From Caballeronia pedi (GTDB lineage Bacteria; Pseudomonadota; Gammaproteobacteria; Burkholderiales; Burkholderiaceae), in assembly GCF_001544915.2 (NCBI RefSeq), contig NZ_FCOE02000002.1, positions 124,001 to 188,000 on the forward strand: 64,000 nucleotides of DNA. Direction: 5' to 3'. The first letter of the stretch is position 1; every line of letters starts with the position of its first letter. This document shows positions 36,512-45,176 of this stretch, one piece after another. A program made the translations under genes and the position numbers. The notes under the pieces are model-generated. The model did no database searches. It was not told the DNA's origin and worked only from the letters and a program-made list of their open reading frames with translations.

Positions 36512-37201
36512 ATGCGACCCGCCGACTCCGCCATCACCGCCGCGCTCGAATGCCGCCGCCTCACGAAAACCTACCCCGGCGGCCGCATCGTCCTCGACGC
36601 GCTCGACTTCGCGCTCGGCGCCGGCGAGTTCGTCGCGATCATGGGCGATTCGGGCGTCGGCAAGTCGACGCTGCTCAATCTGATCGCCGGTCTCGACACA
36701 GCCGACAGCGGCGACGTGCTGATCGACGGCGCATCAATCTCCACCCTCTCCGACGACGCCGCCACGCGCCTGCGCCGCCAAAAGCTCGGCTTCGTGTTCC
36801 AGGCGTTCCACGTGCTACCGCATCTGACGCTCTATCAGAACGTCGCGGTTCCGCTGCTGCTCAACGGCATGCCGCCCGCACCCGCGCGCGCGATGCTCGC
36901 CGCCGTCGGCCTCGACGGACGCGACGGCGACATGCCGCGCCAGCTCTCCGGCGGCGAACTGCAGCGCGTCGCGATTGCGCGCGCGCTGGTGCATCGGCCG
37001 CGTCTGCTGCTCGCCGATGAGCCGACCGGCAATCTCGATCCGCAAACCGCGCACGAAGTGCTCGAACTGCTGCGCGCCGAAACGAAGGCGACGCAAGCCG
37101 CCACGGTCATGGTGACGCATTCGGAAGCCGCCGCCGCGTTCGCCGATCGCGTGGTGATCCTGAGCGACGGCGCACTGCACGCCGCGACGCTGGCCCGATG
37201 A
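36512..37201 (+). CDS. ABC transporter ATPase (LolD/MacB-like)
   Basis: 229 residues. Walker A GDSGVGKST, signature LSGGELQRVAIARAL, Walker B RLLLADEPTGNLDPQT and switch His in MVTHSEA. The subgroup is that of ATPases working with FtsX-like mechanotransmission permeases. ATG 36512 is chosen; a TTG at 36488 would extend it by eight residues. It overlaps the permease gene by four bases. Confidence 0.88.
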   Translation: MRPADSAITAALECRRLTKTYPGGRIVLDALDFALGAGEFVAIMGDSGVGKSTLLNLIAGLDTADSGDVLIDGASISTLSDDAATRLRRQKLGFVFQAFHVLPHLTLYQNVAVPLLLNGMPPAPARAMLAAVGLDGRDGDMPRQLSGGELQRVAIARALVHRPRLLLADEPTGNLDPQTAHEVLELLRAETKATQAATVMVTHSEAAAAFADRVVILSDGALHAATLAR

Positions 37202-39741
37202 GCGATATCGCCGTCACGCGCCGCACGTCCGACACGCTCACGCGCTGGCTGCTCGGCGCGCAATGGCGCAGTCATCGGGGCCGCGCGGTCGTCGCCATGC
37301 TGACGATCGCGCTCGGCGTCGGCCTCGGCTACGCGGTGCAACTCATCAACGGCGCGGCCTTCAACGAGTTTTCCGCTGCCGCGCGCAGTCTGTCGGGACA
37401 GGCGGATTTACAGGTGCGCGGCGCGCAGCCTTTCATCGACGAGAACCTGTATCCGCGCCTCGCGACGCATGACGGCGTAGCGGTCGCGAGTCCGGTGCTC
37501 GAAGTCGATGCCGCCGTGCCCGGCAGGAACGCGCCGCTCAAGGTGCTCGGCATCGACGTGTTTCGCGCGAAGCGTATCGCGCCGGATCTGACCGGCGTGC
37601 CCGCGCCGGACGCGTCGCTCGATGCACTCGCCGATGACGCGATCTTTCTTTCGCCCGCCGCGCAGACCTGGCTCGGCGTGCGCGACGGCGGCCAGGTGGA
37701 ATTGCAGAGCGGCACGTCGCCGGTACGATTGCGCGTTGCGGGTGGCATCGCGCGCACGCGGCCGGGGCAGCGCATCGCGGTGATGGACATCGCCGCCGTG
37801 CAGACGCATTTCTCGATGACAGGCAGACTCTCGCGGATCGATCTGCAACTCGCGCGCGGCGTCGATCGCGATGCGTTCCGGCAGACGCTGCAACGCGAAC
37901 TCGGCGCGCGTCTCGTCGTGACCGAAACGCGCGACGTCGAGAGCCGTACCGATCGGCTCTCGCGCGCATATCGCATCAACATGAACGTGCTCGCGCTCGT
38001 CGCGCTGTTCACCGGCGCGTTTCTCGTGTTCTCGACGCAGGCGGCGGGCGTCGTGCGCCGCCGCGCGCAATTCGCGATGCTGCGCGTGCTCGGCATGACG
38101 CGCACGTCGCTCGTGCGGCAGATCATGCTCGAAGGCGCGCTTCTCGGCGTCGTCGGCGGCGTGCTCGGCATCGCGCTCGGCTTCACCGTCGCGGCGCTCG
38201 CGCTGCGTTTCTTCGGCAGCGATCTCGGCGGCGGCTACTTTCCGGGCGTCGAGCCGCGTGTCGCGTTCGAGCCGGTCGCCAGCGCGATCTTTCTCGCGCT
38301 CGGCATCGGCGTGGCGCTCGCGGGCACGCTCGTGCCGGCGCTCGAAGCGGCGCGCGCCCGGCCCGCGCCCGCGCTCAAAGCCGGCAGCGAGGAAGCCGCG
38401 CTCGCGCCGCTCGGCACGCCGTGGCCCGCGCTCGCGTGCCTCGCGGCAGGCGCGGCGCTCTCGCAGGCGCCGCCCGTTTTCGATGCGCCCGTCGGCGGAT
38501 ACATGGCCGTCGCGTTGCTGCTGGTCGGCGGCATCGCGCTGATGCCGCGCCTCACCGCGATCGTGTTCCGACGCGCGATGAAACCGCGCGGCGCCGTCGC
38601 GACGCTCGCGCTCGCGCGTCTCGCGAATGCGCCGGGCCAGGCATCGATCGCGATGGGCGGCGTTCTATCGAGCTTCACGCTGATCGTCGCAATGGCGATC
38701 ATGGTGACGAGCTTTCGCGTGTCGGTGGAAGACTGGCTCGCTCATCTGCTGTCGGCGGATCTGTACGTGCGGATGGCGTCGAGCGGCGACACCGGCGGCT
38801 TGCGGCCCGATCAGCAGATGCGCATCGCCGCTGCAAACGGCGTCGCGCATGCGGCGTTCACGCGCGCGTCGAAACTGACGCTCGATGCCGCGAAGCCGCC
38901 CGTCGCGCTGATCGCCCGCGAACTCGATGCGGCCGATCCCGGCGCGGCCCTGCAAATGACCGGCGAGGTGTTGCCGCCCGCCGCGTGGCGCGCAGGCGAA
39001 ACGCCCGTGTGGGCCTCCGAAGCGATGGCCGATCTGTACGGCTATCGCGTGGGCGAGCGCGTGAGTTTGCCTGTCGGCGGGGCGCACGAGCGCTTCGTCG
39101 TCGCGGGGATCTGGCGCGATTACGTGCGGCAGACGGGCGCGTTGCAGATGCGTCTCGCCGATTACCGGCGACTCACCGGCGACACGACCGCCACCGATAT
39201 AGCCGTCACCTTGCGCGCGGGTTCGAGCGCCGCGCAGGTCATCGAAGGCATCAAGAAGCTGCCGTTCGGCGACACGCTCGAATTCTCCGAGCCCGGCGAG
39301 ATTCGCGCGCGCACGCTGACCATCTTCGATCGCAGTTTCGCCGTGACGTATCTGCTGGAGGCGGTCGCGATCGTGATCGGTCTGTTCGGCGTCGGCGCGA
39401 CGTTTTCGATGCAGACGCTCGCGCGCTCGCGCGAATTCGGCATGCTGCGGCACGTCGGCGTGACGCGCGCGCAAATCCTCGCGCTGCTCGCGTCCGAAGC
39501 GGGATGGCTCACGCTGCTCGGCATCGCGATGGGCTGCGTGCTCGGCTTCGCGATCAGCCTGATTCTCGTGTTCGTCGTGAATCCGCAGTCGTTTCACTGG
39601 AGCATGTCGCTGCATGTTCCGTGGACGATGATCGCGGTCATCGCGTGCGTGATGCTGCTGTCGTCGTGCGCGACGGCGGTGCTGTCGGGAAGGCGCGCCG
39701 TGTCCGTCGATGCGGTGCGCGCCGTGCGGGAGGACTGGTGA
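37198..39741 (+). CDS. FtsX-like ABC permease with two membrane halves
   Basis: 847 residues with two FtsX-type modules. Each has an N-terminal helix plus a periplasmic domain and then a three-helix bundle (about 255-375 and about 715-835), separated by a short hydrophobic pair near 415-445. It resembles AttFG/LolCE-type permeases fused into one chain. With the preceding ATPase and the following secreted protein it matches the att-like operons found in Proteobacteria. Substrate is unknown. Transport out of the inner membrane or mechanotransmission is inferred. Confidence 0.85.
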   Translation: MSDIAVTRRTSDTLTRWLLGAQWRSHRGRAVVAMLTIALGVGLGYAVQLINGAAFNEFSAAARSLSGQADLQVRGAQPFIDENLYPRLATHDGVAVASPVLEVDAAVPGRNAPLKVLGIDVFRAKRIAPDLTGVPAPDASLDALADDAIFLSPAAQTWLGVRDGGQVELQSGTSPVRLRVAGGIARTRPGQRIAVMDIAAVQTHFSMTGRLSRIDLQLARGVDRDAFRQTLQRELGARLVVTETRDVESRTDRLSRAYRINMNVLALVALFTGAFLVFSTQAAGVVRRRAQFAMLRVLGMTRTSLVRQIMLEGALLGVVGGVLGIALGFTVAALALRFFGSDLGGGYFPGVEPRVAFEPVASAIFLALGIGVALAGTLVPALEAARARPAPALKAGSEEAALAPLGTPWPALACLAAGAALSQAPPVFDAPVGGYMAVALLLVGGIALMPRLTAIVFRRAMKPRGAVATLALARLANAPGQASIAMGGVLSSFTLIVAMAIMVTSFRVSVEDWLAHLLSADLYVRMASSGDTGGLRPDQQMRIAAANGVAHAAFTRASKLTLDAAKPPVALIARELDAADPGAALQMTGEVLPPAAWRAGETPVWASEAMADLYGYRVGERVSLPVGGAHERFVVAGIWRDYVRQTGALQMRLADYRRLTGDTTATDIAVTLRAGSSAAQVIEGIKKLPFGDTLEFSEPGEIRARTLTIFDRSFAVTYLLEAVAIVIGLFGVGATFSMQTLARSREFGMLRHVGVTRAQILALLASEAGWLTLLGIAMGCVLGFAISLILVFVVNPQSFHWSMSLHVPWTMIAVIACVMLLSSCATAVLSGRRAVSVDAVRAVREDW

Positions 39742-40826
39742 TGCGCCTGTGGCTTCTTCTCGCATGGCTGATCTCGGCGAGCGCATTCGCTGATGAACCC
39801 AAGTTCGCGCCCGTCGTGCCAGGACACGCGATCGAATGGCCGAAGGACAGCGGCGCGCATCCGCCGTATCGCACGGAATGGTGGTACGCGACCGGCTGGC
39901 TCGACACGCCCGATCATCAGCCGCTCGGTTTCCAGATCACGTTCTTTCGCTCGAATACCGGCAGGAAGCCGGGCGCGAGTGCGTTCGATCCGTCGCAACT
40001 GATCATCGCGCACGCGGCGCTGTCGGACCCGGCGTATGGACGGCTGGTGCACGATCAGAACATCGCGCGGCAGGGTTTCGGTCTCGCGTACGCGAAAGAC
40101 GGCAACACCGACGTGAAGCTCGACGCGTGGCGCATGACGCGCGCGGCGGATGGCAGATACACGGTCATCGCCGATGCCGCCGGCTTCGCGCTCCATCTGA
40201 CCTTCACGCCGACGCAGCCGCCGATGATCCAGGGCGAGCAAGGCTATTCGCGCAAGGGTCCGTCGCCGGAACAGGCGAGCTACTACTACAGCGAGCCGCA
40301 ACTGAAGGTGACGGGCAGCGTGACGCGGCCATCGGCTGCGGGAAAGGCGAATGCGAGCGTCGCGGTGACGGGCCGCGCGTGGCTCGATCACGAATGGTCG
40401 AGCACGCTCCTTTCGTCCGATGCGGCGGGCTGGGACTGGCTCGGCGCGAATCTCGACGACGGTTCCGCGCTGATGGCGTTCAAGGTCCGCGCTCGCGACG
40501 GACGCGCCGTGTGGGCGCACGCCGCGCTGCGCGAGCCCGATGGCCGCATGCGGCAATTCGGCCCCGATGATGTCGAGTTCACGCCGCAGCGCCAATGGCG
40601 CTCGCCGCGCACGAACACGCTGTATCCGGTCGCGATGAACGTGCGCGTCGGCGGGATGCGGTGGCGGCTGAATCCGCTCATCGACGATCAGGAACTCGAC
40701 TCGCGCGATTCGACCGGCGCGTTGTACTGGGAAGGGGCGGTGACGCTGGAAGGGGACGGCAAGCCGGGGCGCGGGTATCTCGAACTGACGGGCTACGCGA
40801 AGACGCTGGAGGTGGAGAAGCGGTGA
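39741..40826 (+). CDS. AttH/CrtC-like lipocalin-fold secreted protein
   Basis: 361 residues with a signal peptide ending near SAFA (about 17). The sequence has the carotenoid 1,2-hydratase/AttH signature: PYRTEWWYATGWLDT near the start, the central GRAWLDHEWSS and WDWLGANLDDGSALMAF, and a final WEGAVTLEGD with a tyrosine-rich end. Such proteins have two lipocalin-like barrels. The annotated hydratase activity is doubtful here, since no carotenoid genes are nearby. It starts one base inside the permease stop and probably hands a hydrophobic ligand to or from that transporter. Confidence 0.82.
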   Translation: MRLWLLLAWLISASAFADEPKFAPVVPGHAIEWPKDSGAHPPYRTEWWYATGWLDTPDHQPLGFQITFFRSNTGRKPGASAFDPSQLIIAHAALSDPAYGRLVHDQNIARQGFGLAYAKDGNTDVKLDAWRMTRAADGRYTVIADAAGFALHLTFTPTQPPMIQGEQGYSRKGPSPEQASYYYSEPQLKVTGSVTRPSAAGKANASVAVTGRAWLDHEWSSTLLSSDAAGWDWLGANLDDGSALMAFKVRARDGRAVWAHAALREPDGRMRQFGPDDVEFTPQRQWRSPRTNTLYPVAMNVRVGGMRWRLNPLIDDQELDSRDSTGALYWEGAVTLEGDGKPGRGYLELTGYAKTLEVEKR

Positions 40827-40833
40827 GATGCGC

Positions 40834-42000
40834 TCACGCTTCGCGTAAAAGCATCGACTCCCGCACGCCCGCCGACACCCAGCGGCTCTTGCCCGCGCGC
40901 TTCGCTTCGTAAAGCGCGTTGTCGGCGTCACGCAGCACGCCGTCGAGTTCGTCGTGATGATGGTCGAACCTCGCGATGCCGATACTCACGCCGATCTGCA
41001 ACGGCACATCGCCATCGGTGTGAAACGGCTTTGCGAGTTCGCGCACGACCACATCCGCGAGCACGAGCGGATCGGTCTGCGGCGGCGTGACGATCACGAA
41101 CTCGTCGCCGCCGAGCCGCGCGACCAGCGAGCCTTCGCCCGACAGATGACGCAGCCGCCGCGCGACCAGCGCAAGCAGCGTGTCGCCGACTTCGTGGCCG
41201 TGCGCGTCGTTGACGGCCTTGAAGCCGTCGAGATCGAGATAGAGCAGCGCGGTGCGGGCGCTGTCGCGGGCATGCCGCGGCTCGCGCGAACGCACCGCCT
41301 GAAACAGACCCGCGCGGTTGAGCAGACCCGTCAACTCGTCGTGGCGCGCACGGCGGTCGTTTTCCTGTTCGGCTTTCATCGTCGAGACGAGCATGCCGTT
41401 CAGTCGCCAAGCGGCGGCGCTCATCGCGAAGAGATAGAAGGGGATTTGCAGCAGCGTGAGCCAGAGCGTCGGCTCGCCCGCCAGCACAGCGCCGATGCAG
41501 CACGGCCCGAGCGACAGAAAGATCATCACCGCGACGAGACGCGGCGCGCCGAAGTTGCGGAAACAGATGCCGCCGACCATCGCGGCCGCCGACAGAAAAG
41601 AGAGCGTCGACGCGATCCAGTCGCCGGACAGCACCGAGACGAGCGCGCCATAGCCGACCGTCGCACCCCAGAGCGGCGCGAGCAGCACGTAGGTGTCGGT
41701 CAGCGTGGATTTGCGCTCGCGCGCCCGGCGCCGTGCGACGACGAGCACGATCAGCCGCACCAGACACACGGCCATTTCGAGCGCGAGCCAGATGTGGAAA
41801 GGCAGCGACGGATGCCGGCGATCCAGCACCCACGCGACGGCGACCGTATTGAGCACCCCGCCCGCGAAGATCGGCAAGGTGCCGAACAGGCTCCCGACGA
41901 GGGCGACACGGATCGCGCGGGGGATATCGGCTCCCGCGTGCAGCAACCACGTGGCCGCGCGTCCGCGCGGCAGGGTGAACACCTCAGTTTGATGATTCAT
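40834..42000 (-). CDS. Membrane-bound GGDEF diguanylate cyclase
   Basis: 388 residues. The N-terminal half (about 30-205) has five to six membrane helices and no recognised sensor domain. The C-terminal GGDEF domain is complete: DELTGLLNRAGL, YLDLDGFKAVNDAHGH, an intact GGDEF in ARLGGDEFVIV, and VSIGIARF. No RxxD inhibitory site lies five residues before GGDEF, so product feedback may be absent. I chose ATG 42000; an in-frame start at 42057 is possible. It is convergent with, and only seven bases from, the AttH-like gene. Confidence 0.88.
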   Translation of the reverse strand: MNHQTEVFTLPRGRAATWLLHAGADIPRAIRVALVGSLFGTLPIFAGGVLNTVAVAWVLDRRHPSLPFHIWLALEMAVCLVRLIVLVVARRRARERKSTLTDTYVLLAPLWGATVGYGALVSVLSGDWIASTLSFLSAAAMVGGICFRNFGAPRLVAVMIFLSLGPCCIGAVLAGEPTLWLTLLQIPFYLFAMSAAAWRLNGMLVSTMKAEQENDRRARHDELTGLLNRAGLFQAVRSREPRHARDSARTALLYLDLDGFKAVNDAHGHEVGDTLLALVARRLRHLSGEGSLVARLGGDEFVIVTPPQTDPLVLADVVVRELAKPFHTDGDVPLQIGVSIGIARFDHHHDELDGVLRDADNALYEAKRAGKSRWVSAGVRESMLLREA

Positions 42001-42247
42001 GTTGGGTTCCGGCGGCGGCCCGGCGTTGGCTGAACCCTCGCGGGAAAGCCGGACCACACATCGGATAACGGTCGTTCGCTTCGAAACTTTAGGTACACCG
42101 CACCCAATCGCCCCGTCATCCGCGATAAAAAATATTCATTTAGCGGCAGTTCTTGACATTTTGTCCGCTTCCCGCGCTCCCGCATCCCGTCAGGCGTGCG
42201 CCGAAATCGGGCGCAAACTTACAACCCGCTGACGCGTGGGGATGACG

Positions 42248-42276
42248 TTGAGAATGATTCGCGTTTACGCTAGCTT
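42248..42276 (+). promoter_or_regulatory. Candidate promoter of the OrbS-type sigma gene
   Basis: TTGAGA (42248-42253) and TAGCTT (42271-42276), spacer 17. The -10 is weak, but the overlap with a Fur-box-like sequence and the known Fur control of orbS-type genes support it. Confidence 0.5.
42250..42268. promoter_or_regulatory. Fur-box-like site upstream of the sigma gene
   Basis: The 19 bases beginning GAGAATGATT agree with the Fur consensus GATAATGATAATCATTATC at 12 positions by eye, with the left half strongest. It overlaps the -35/-10 region of the sigma-gene promoter, so iron-replete Fur would repress the siderophore cascade at its top. Confidence 0.55.
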
Positions 42277-42306
42277 CTCAAATCCTACGAAAGCGGAGCA
42301 CGATTT

Positions 42307-43008
42307 ATGGCTTACATGCGCGTTCAGCCGGCATCGTCGAAGCGACCTTCGACCTCGCCGCCGCCTCCGAATCTGTCTCTCGATGCGTACTGGCATCGGC
42401 TGCGGCCCGTCGCGCGCGCCGGCGTCACGCCGGAACCGTCACCGCCGCAGCGCGCCTCGCCCGCGCCGAGCCTGCTCGATCTCGCCATCGCGAACCGGCA
42501 GATGCTTGTGAACATGGCGCGCGGCGTCGTCGGTTGCGCGAGCCGCGCCGAGGACGTGGTGCACGACGTCTTCGTCAATCTCATCGATCTGCCGCAGCAG
42601 GACGCCGTGCGTCAGCCGATGGGCTACATCACGCGCATGGTGCGCAACGCGTCGATCGACGCCTGCCGGCGGCAAAGCCTCGAAAACATCTATCGCGCGG
42701 ACGAGGAAGACGGCTTCGACGTGCCCTCGCAGGAACTCACGCCCGAAGCGCGCGTGCAGGCGCGCGATACGCTGCGCCGCGTCTGCGATGCGCTCGCGCA
42801 ATTGCCCGACCGCAGCCGCACCGCCTTCGAGATGGTGCGCCTCGGCGAGGAGACGCTGCAGAGCACGGCGCGGGCGCTGAACGTCTCGCAGACGCTGGTG
42901 CATTTCATGGTGCGCGACGCGCAACAGCATTGCGCCGATTGCCTCGATGCGCGCGAGCGCAATGTCGAATGTCCGGCGTTCGTCGGCGGGCGCGCGCGGC
43001 GGCGGTAA
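42307..43008 (+). CDS. orbS: Iron-starvation ECF sigma factor, OrbS-like
   Basis: 233 residues. A Pro/Ser-rich extension of about 55 residues precedes sigma region 2 (ANRQMLVNMARGVVGC, AEDVVHDVFVNLID). Region 4 lies around 165-205. The C-terminal tail after region 4 carries Cys209, Cys212 and Cys222, and Cys77 lies in region 2. As I recall, Burkholderia OrbS has been reported to sense ferrous iron directly through motifs in region 2 and a C-terminal extension; this layout fits that. There is no anti-sigma gene, as in ornibactin loci. The stop codon overlaps the -35 of the next promoter. Confidence 0.88.
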   Translation: MAYMRVQPASSKRPSTSPPPPNLSLDAYWHRLRPVARAGVTPEPSPPQRASPAPSLLDLAIANRQMLVNMARGVVGCASRAEDVVHDVFVNLIDLPQQDAVRQPMGYITRMVRNASIDACRRQSLENIYRADEEDGFDVPSQELTPEARVQARDTLRRVCDALAQLPDRSRTAFEMVRLGEETLQSTARALNVSQTLVHFMVRDAQQHCADCLDARERNVECPAFVGGRARRR

Positions 43009-43030
43009 AAAAACGCGCGGCCCGCACGTC
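43006..43030 (+). promoter_or_regulatory. OrbS-type promoter for the mbtH-led operon
   Basis: TAAA (43006-43009) and CGTC (43027-43030) with exactly 17 bases between, matching the TAAA-N17-CGTC pattern reported for OrbS-dependent promoters in Burkholderia. The -35 TAA is also the stop codon of the sigma gene. About 40 bases separate the -10 from the MbtH start. Confidence 0.85.
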
Positions 43031-43071
43031 TATTCGATGAAGACCCATTCCGCACCGGAGAGAACATCACC

Positions 43072-43317
43072 ATGACGCAACAGCAGAACCACGCAGCGGA
43101 CGATCTCGTCTACACGGTCGTCATCAACGAAGAAGAGCAGTACTCCATCTGGCCGACGTTTCGCGAAGTGCCCGCGGGCTGGCGCGAAGTGGGCCAGCGC
43201 GGCGTGAAGGCCGATTGTCTCGCGTACATCGAGAACACCTGGACCGACATGCGCCCCGCGAGCCTGCGCCGTCACATGGACGCGCTCGCCGTGCAGGCGA
43301 AGTCGCGCCTCAACTGA
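43072..43317 (+). CDS. orbH: MbtH-like NRPS accessory protein
   Basis: 81 residues. The MbtH signature is visible as [19 protein letters not shown], then the region with the second conserved Trp and the W-T-D-M-R-P end. MbtH proteins bind adenylation domains and are needed for folding or activity of many NRPS enzymes, here presumably the two synthetases at 51143 and 60679. A GGAGAG ribosome site precedes the ATG. First gene of the operon driven from 43006. Confidence 0.93.
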   Translation: MTQQQNHAADDLVYTVVINEEEQYSIWPTFREVPAGWREVGQRGVKADCLAYIENTWTDMRPASLRRHMDALAVQAKSRLN

Positions 43318-43359
43318 GCCACGCGCATTCAGGCAAATGATTCCGCAAAAGGGCATCAC

Positions 43360-44364
43360 ATGACCGAACTCACCGCGTCCGCGGCCGCGCCCGAGCTGGC
43401 CGATCTGTGCATCGAGCCGGGCCTGCCGGTCGTCGTCTCGCCGCGCGCGGGCGCCGACATCACGCTCGCCGACGCCGCGCCGCTGCTGCAACGTATCGTC
43501 GCCGAGTCGCTCGAACGCGCGGGCGGCGTGCGCTTCACCGGCTTTCGGGTGGAGTCGATCGAGGCGTTCCAGCGTTTCGCCGCGTCGTTCGGCGATCCGC
43601 TAATCGGCTATGAATTCGCGTCGACGCCGCGCAGCCAGGTCGAGGGCGCGGTGTATACGTCGACGGAATATCCGCCGCATCGCTCGATTCCGCTGCACAA
43701 CGAGCAGTCGTACACACGCGAATGGCCGATGCGCATCTGGTTCCACTGCGCGCTCGCGGCGCGCTCGGGCGGCGCGACGCCGATCGCCGACAGCCGCGCG
43801 GTGTATCGCGCGCTCGATCCGGCGCTGGTGCGGCGTTTCGCCGAACGCGAACTGCTGTACGTGCGCAACTTCGGGCAGGGCCTCGATCTGCCGTGGCAGA
43901 ACGCGTTCGGCACGGAAGATCCGCGCGAGGTCGAGCGCATCTGCGCGGCGCGCGGCATCGCATGCGCGTGGCGCGACAGCGACGACGGCGAGCTGCTGCT
44001 GCGCACCGAAGAGCGTTGCCAGGCGGTCGCGCGCCATCCGCGCACGGGCGACATGGTCTGGTTCAATCAGGCGAATCTGTTTCACCTGTCCACGCTCGAC
44101 GAGGAGATGCAGGAAGCGCTCGTCGATGCCGTCGGTCTTGATAACGTCCCGCGCAACGTCCATTACGGCGACGGCGCGCCGCTCGAAGCCGACGCGCTCG
44201 CCGAAATCCGCGCGGTGCTCGACGACCAGCGCATCACGTTTCCGTGGCTCACCGGCGACGTGCTGATGCTCGATAACATGCTGACCGCGCACGCGCGCGA
44301 TCCGTTCGAAGGGCCGCGCAAGGTCGTCGTCGCGATGGCGCAGAGTTACCGCGAGGCGCGATGA
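43360..44364 (+). CDS. orbG: TauD/SyrP-type Fe(II)/2-oxoglutarate hydroxylase
   Basis: 334 residues of the TauD/TfdA superfamily. The metal triad is HxE rather than HxD: His113 and Glu115 in PLHNEQSY, with the distal His311 in NMLTAHARD and an Arg further on for 2-oxoglutarate. HxE is known in clavaminate synthase- and SyrP-type enzymes. In ornibactin-type pathways this enzyme is assigned beta-hydroxylation of aspartate, probably on the carrier protein. That fits the Asp code of NRPS module 2. It overlaps the ATPase gene by ATGA. Confidence 0.88.
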   Translation: MTELTASAAAPELADLCIEPGLPVVVSPRAGADITLADAAPLLQRIVAESLERAGGVRFTGFRVESIEAFQRFAASFGDPLIGYEFASTPRSQVEGAVYTSTEYPPHRSIPLHNEQSYTREWPMRIWFHCALAARSGGATPIADSRAVYRALDPALVRRFAERELLYVRNFGQGLDLPWQNAFGTEDPREVERICAARGIACAWRDSDDGELLLRTEERCQAVARHPRTGDMVWFNQANLFHLSTLDEEMQEALVDAVGLDNVPRNVHYGDGAPLEADALAEIRAVLDDQRITFPWLTGDVLMLDNMLTAHARDPFEGPRKVVVAMAQSYREAR

Positions 44365-45176
44365 CGTTCCGTACCGCGCTGCGTGCGCGTTCCCTGACCG
44401 TCGCCTATCGCGACGACGTGGTGCTCGACGGGCTCGACATCGATATCGAAGCAGGACGCGTCACCGCGCTGTGCGGGCCCAACGGCTGCGGCAAGAGCAC
44501 GCTTCTGCGCACGCTCGCCGGCCTGCAGCCCGCGCGCGCGGGCGAAGTCGAAGTGAACGGAAAGCCGATCGCCTCGCTGCGCCGCCGCGCGCTCGCCCGC
44601 ACGCTGACGATGCTCGCGCAGTTCAACCAGATTCCGGCGGGCCTCACGGTGCGCGAGCTGGTTGCATACGGGCGCTATGCGCACGGCAGCTGGATGCGTG
44701 GCCTGACACGCGCGGACCACGCGGCGATCGACGCCGCGCTCGACGCGAGCGGTCTCGTCGACGACGCCACGCGCGATGTCGCTGCGCTCTCGGGCGGCGA
44801 GCGCCAGCGCGCGTGGATCGCGATGGCGCTCGCGCAGGAAGCGCCCATCGTCCTGCTCGACGAACCGACCACCTATCTCGACATTCATCATCAGCTCGAC
44901 ATCCTGCAAGAACTGCGGCGGCTCAATCGCGAGCGCGGCCTGACGATCGTATGGGTGCTGCACGACCTGAATCAGGCGGCCGCGTTCTCCGACGAGATCG
45001 TGTTGATGCGCGCGGGGCGCATCATCGCGCAGGGTTCGCCCGAGGCGATGATCGATCCGCGCCATTTGCAGGAGACCTTCGGCGTGCGCATGCTGCGCGT
45101 CACGCATCCGCAGACGGGCGCGCCGATGTGCGTGCCCGCCTACGAAGGCGTCGAGGCGCGGGAGATTGCCGCATGA
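44361..45176 (+). CDS. orbC: Fe-siderophore ABC importer ATPase
   Basis: 271 residues of the FecE/FhuC type. Walker A GPNGCGKST, signature LSGGERQRAWIAMALAQ, Walker B IVLLDEPTTYLDIHHQ and switch His in WVLHDLNQA are intact. It energises uptake through the fused permease encoded at 45271. Its stop overlaps the start of a 33-codon ORF rather than that of the permease. Confidence 0.92.
   Translation: MTFRTALRARSLTVAYRDDVVLDGLDIDIEAGRVTALCGPNGCGKSTLLRTLAGLQPARAGEVEVNGKPIASLRRRALARTLTMLAQFNQIPAGLTVRELVAYGRYAHGSWMRGLTRADHAAIDAALDASGLVDDATRDVAALSGGERQRAWIAMALAQEAPIVLLDEPTTYLDIHHQLDILQELRRLNRERGLTIVWVLHDLNQAAAFSDEIVLMRAGRIIAQGSPEAMIDPRHLQETFGVRMLRVTHPQTGAPMCVPAYEGVEAREIAA

Larger units (their letters stand above)
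42001..42306. other. Divergent regulatory region between the GGDEF gene and the sigma-factor gene
   Basis: 306 bases without a gene. Toward the sigma gene it holds a hairpin TGCGCC/GGCGCA with a seven-base loop (42197-42215), then a Fur-box-like sequence with an overlapping promoter (42248-42276). The AT-rich segment at 42126-42145 probably serves the GGDEF gene, but no clean promoter pair is seen. Confidence 0.6.
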
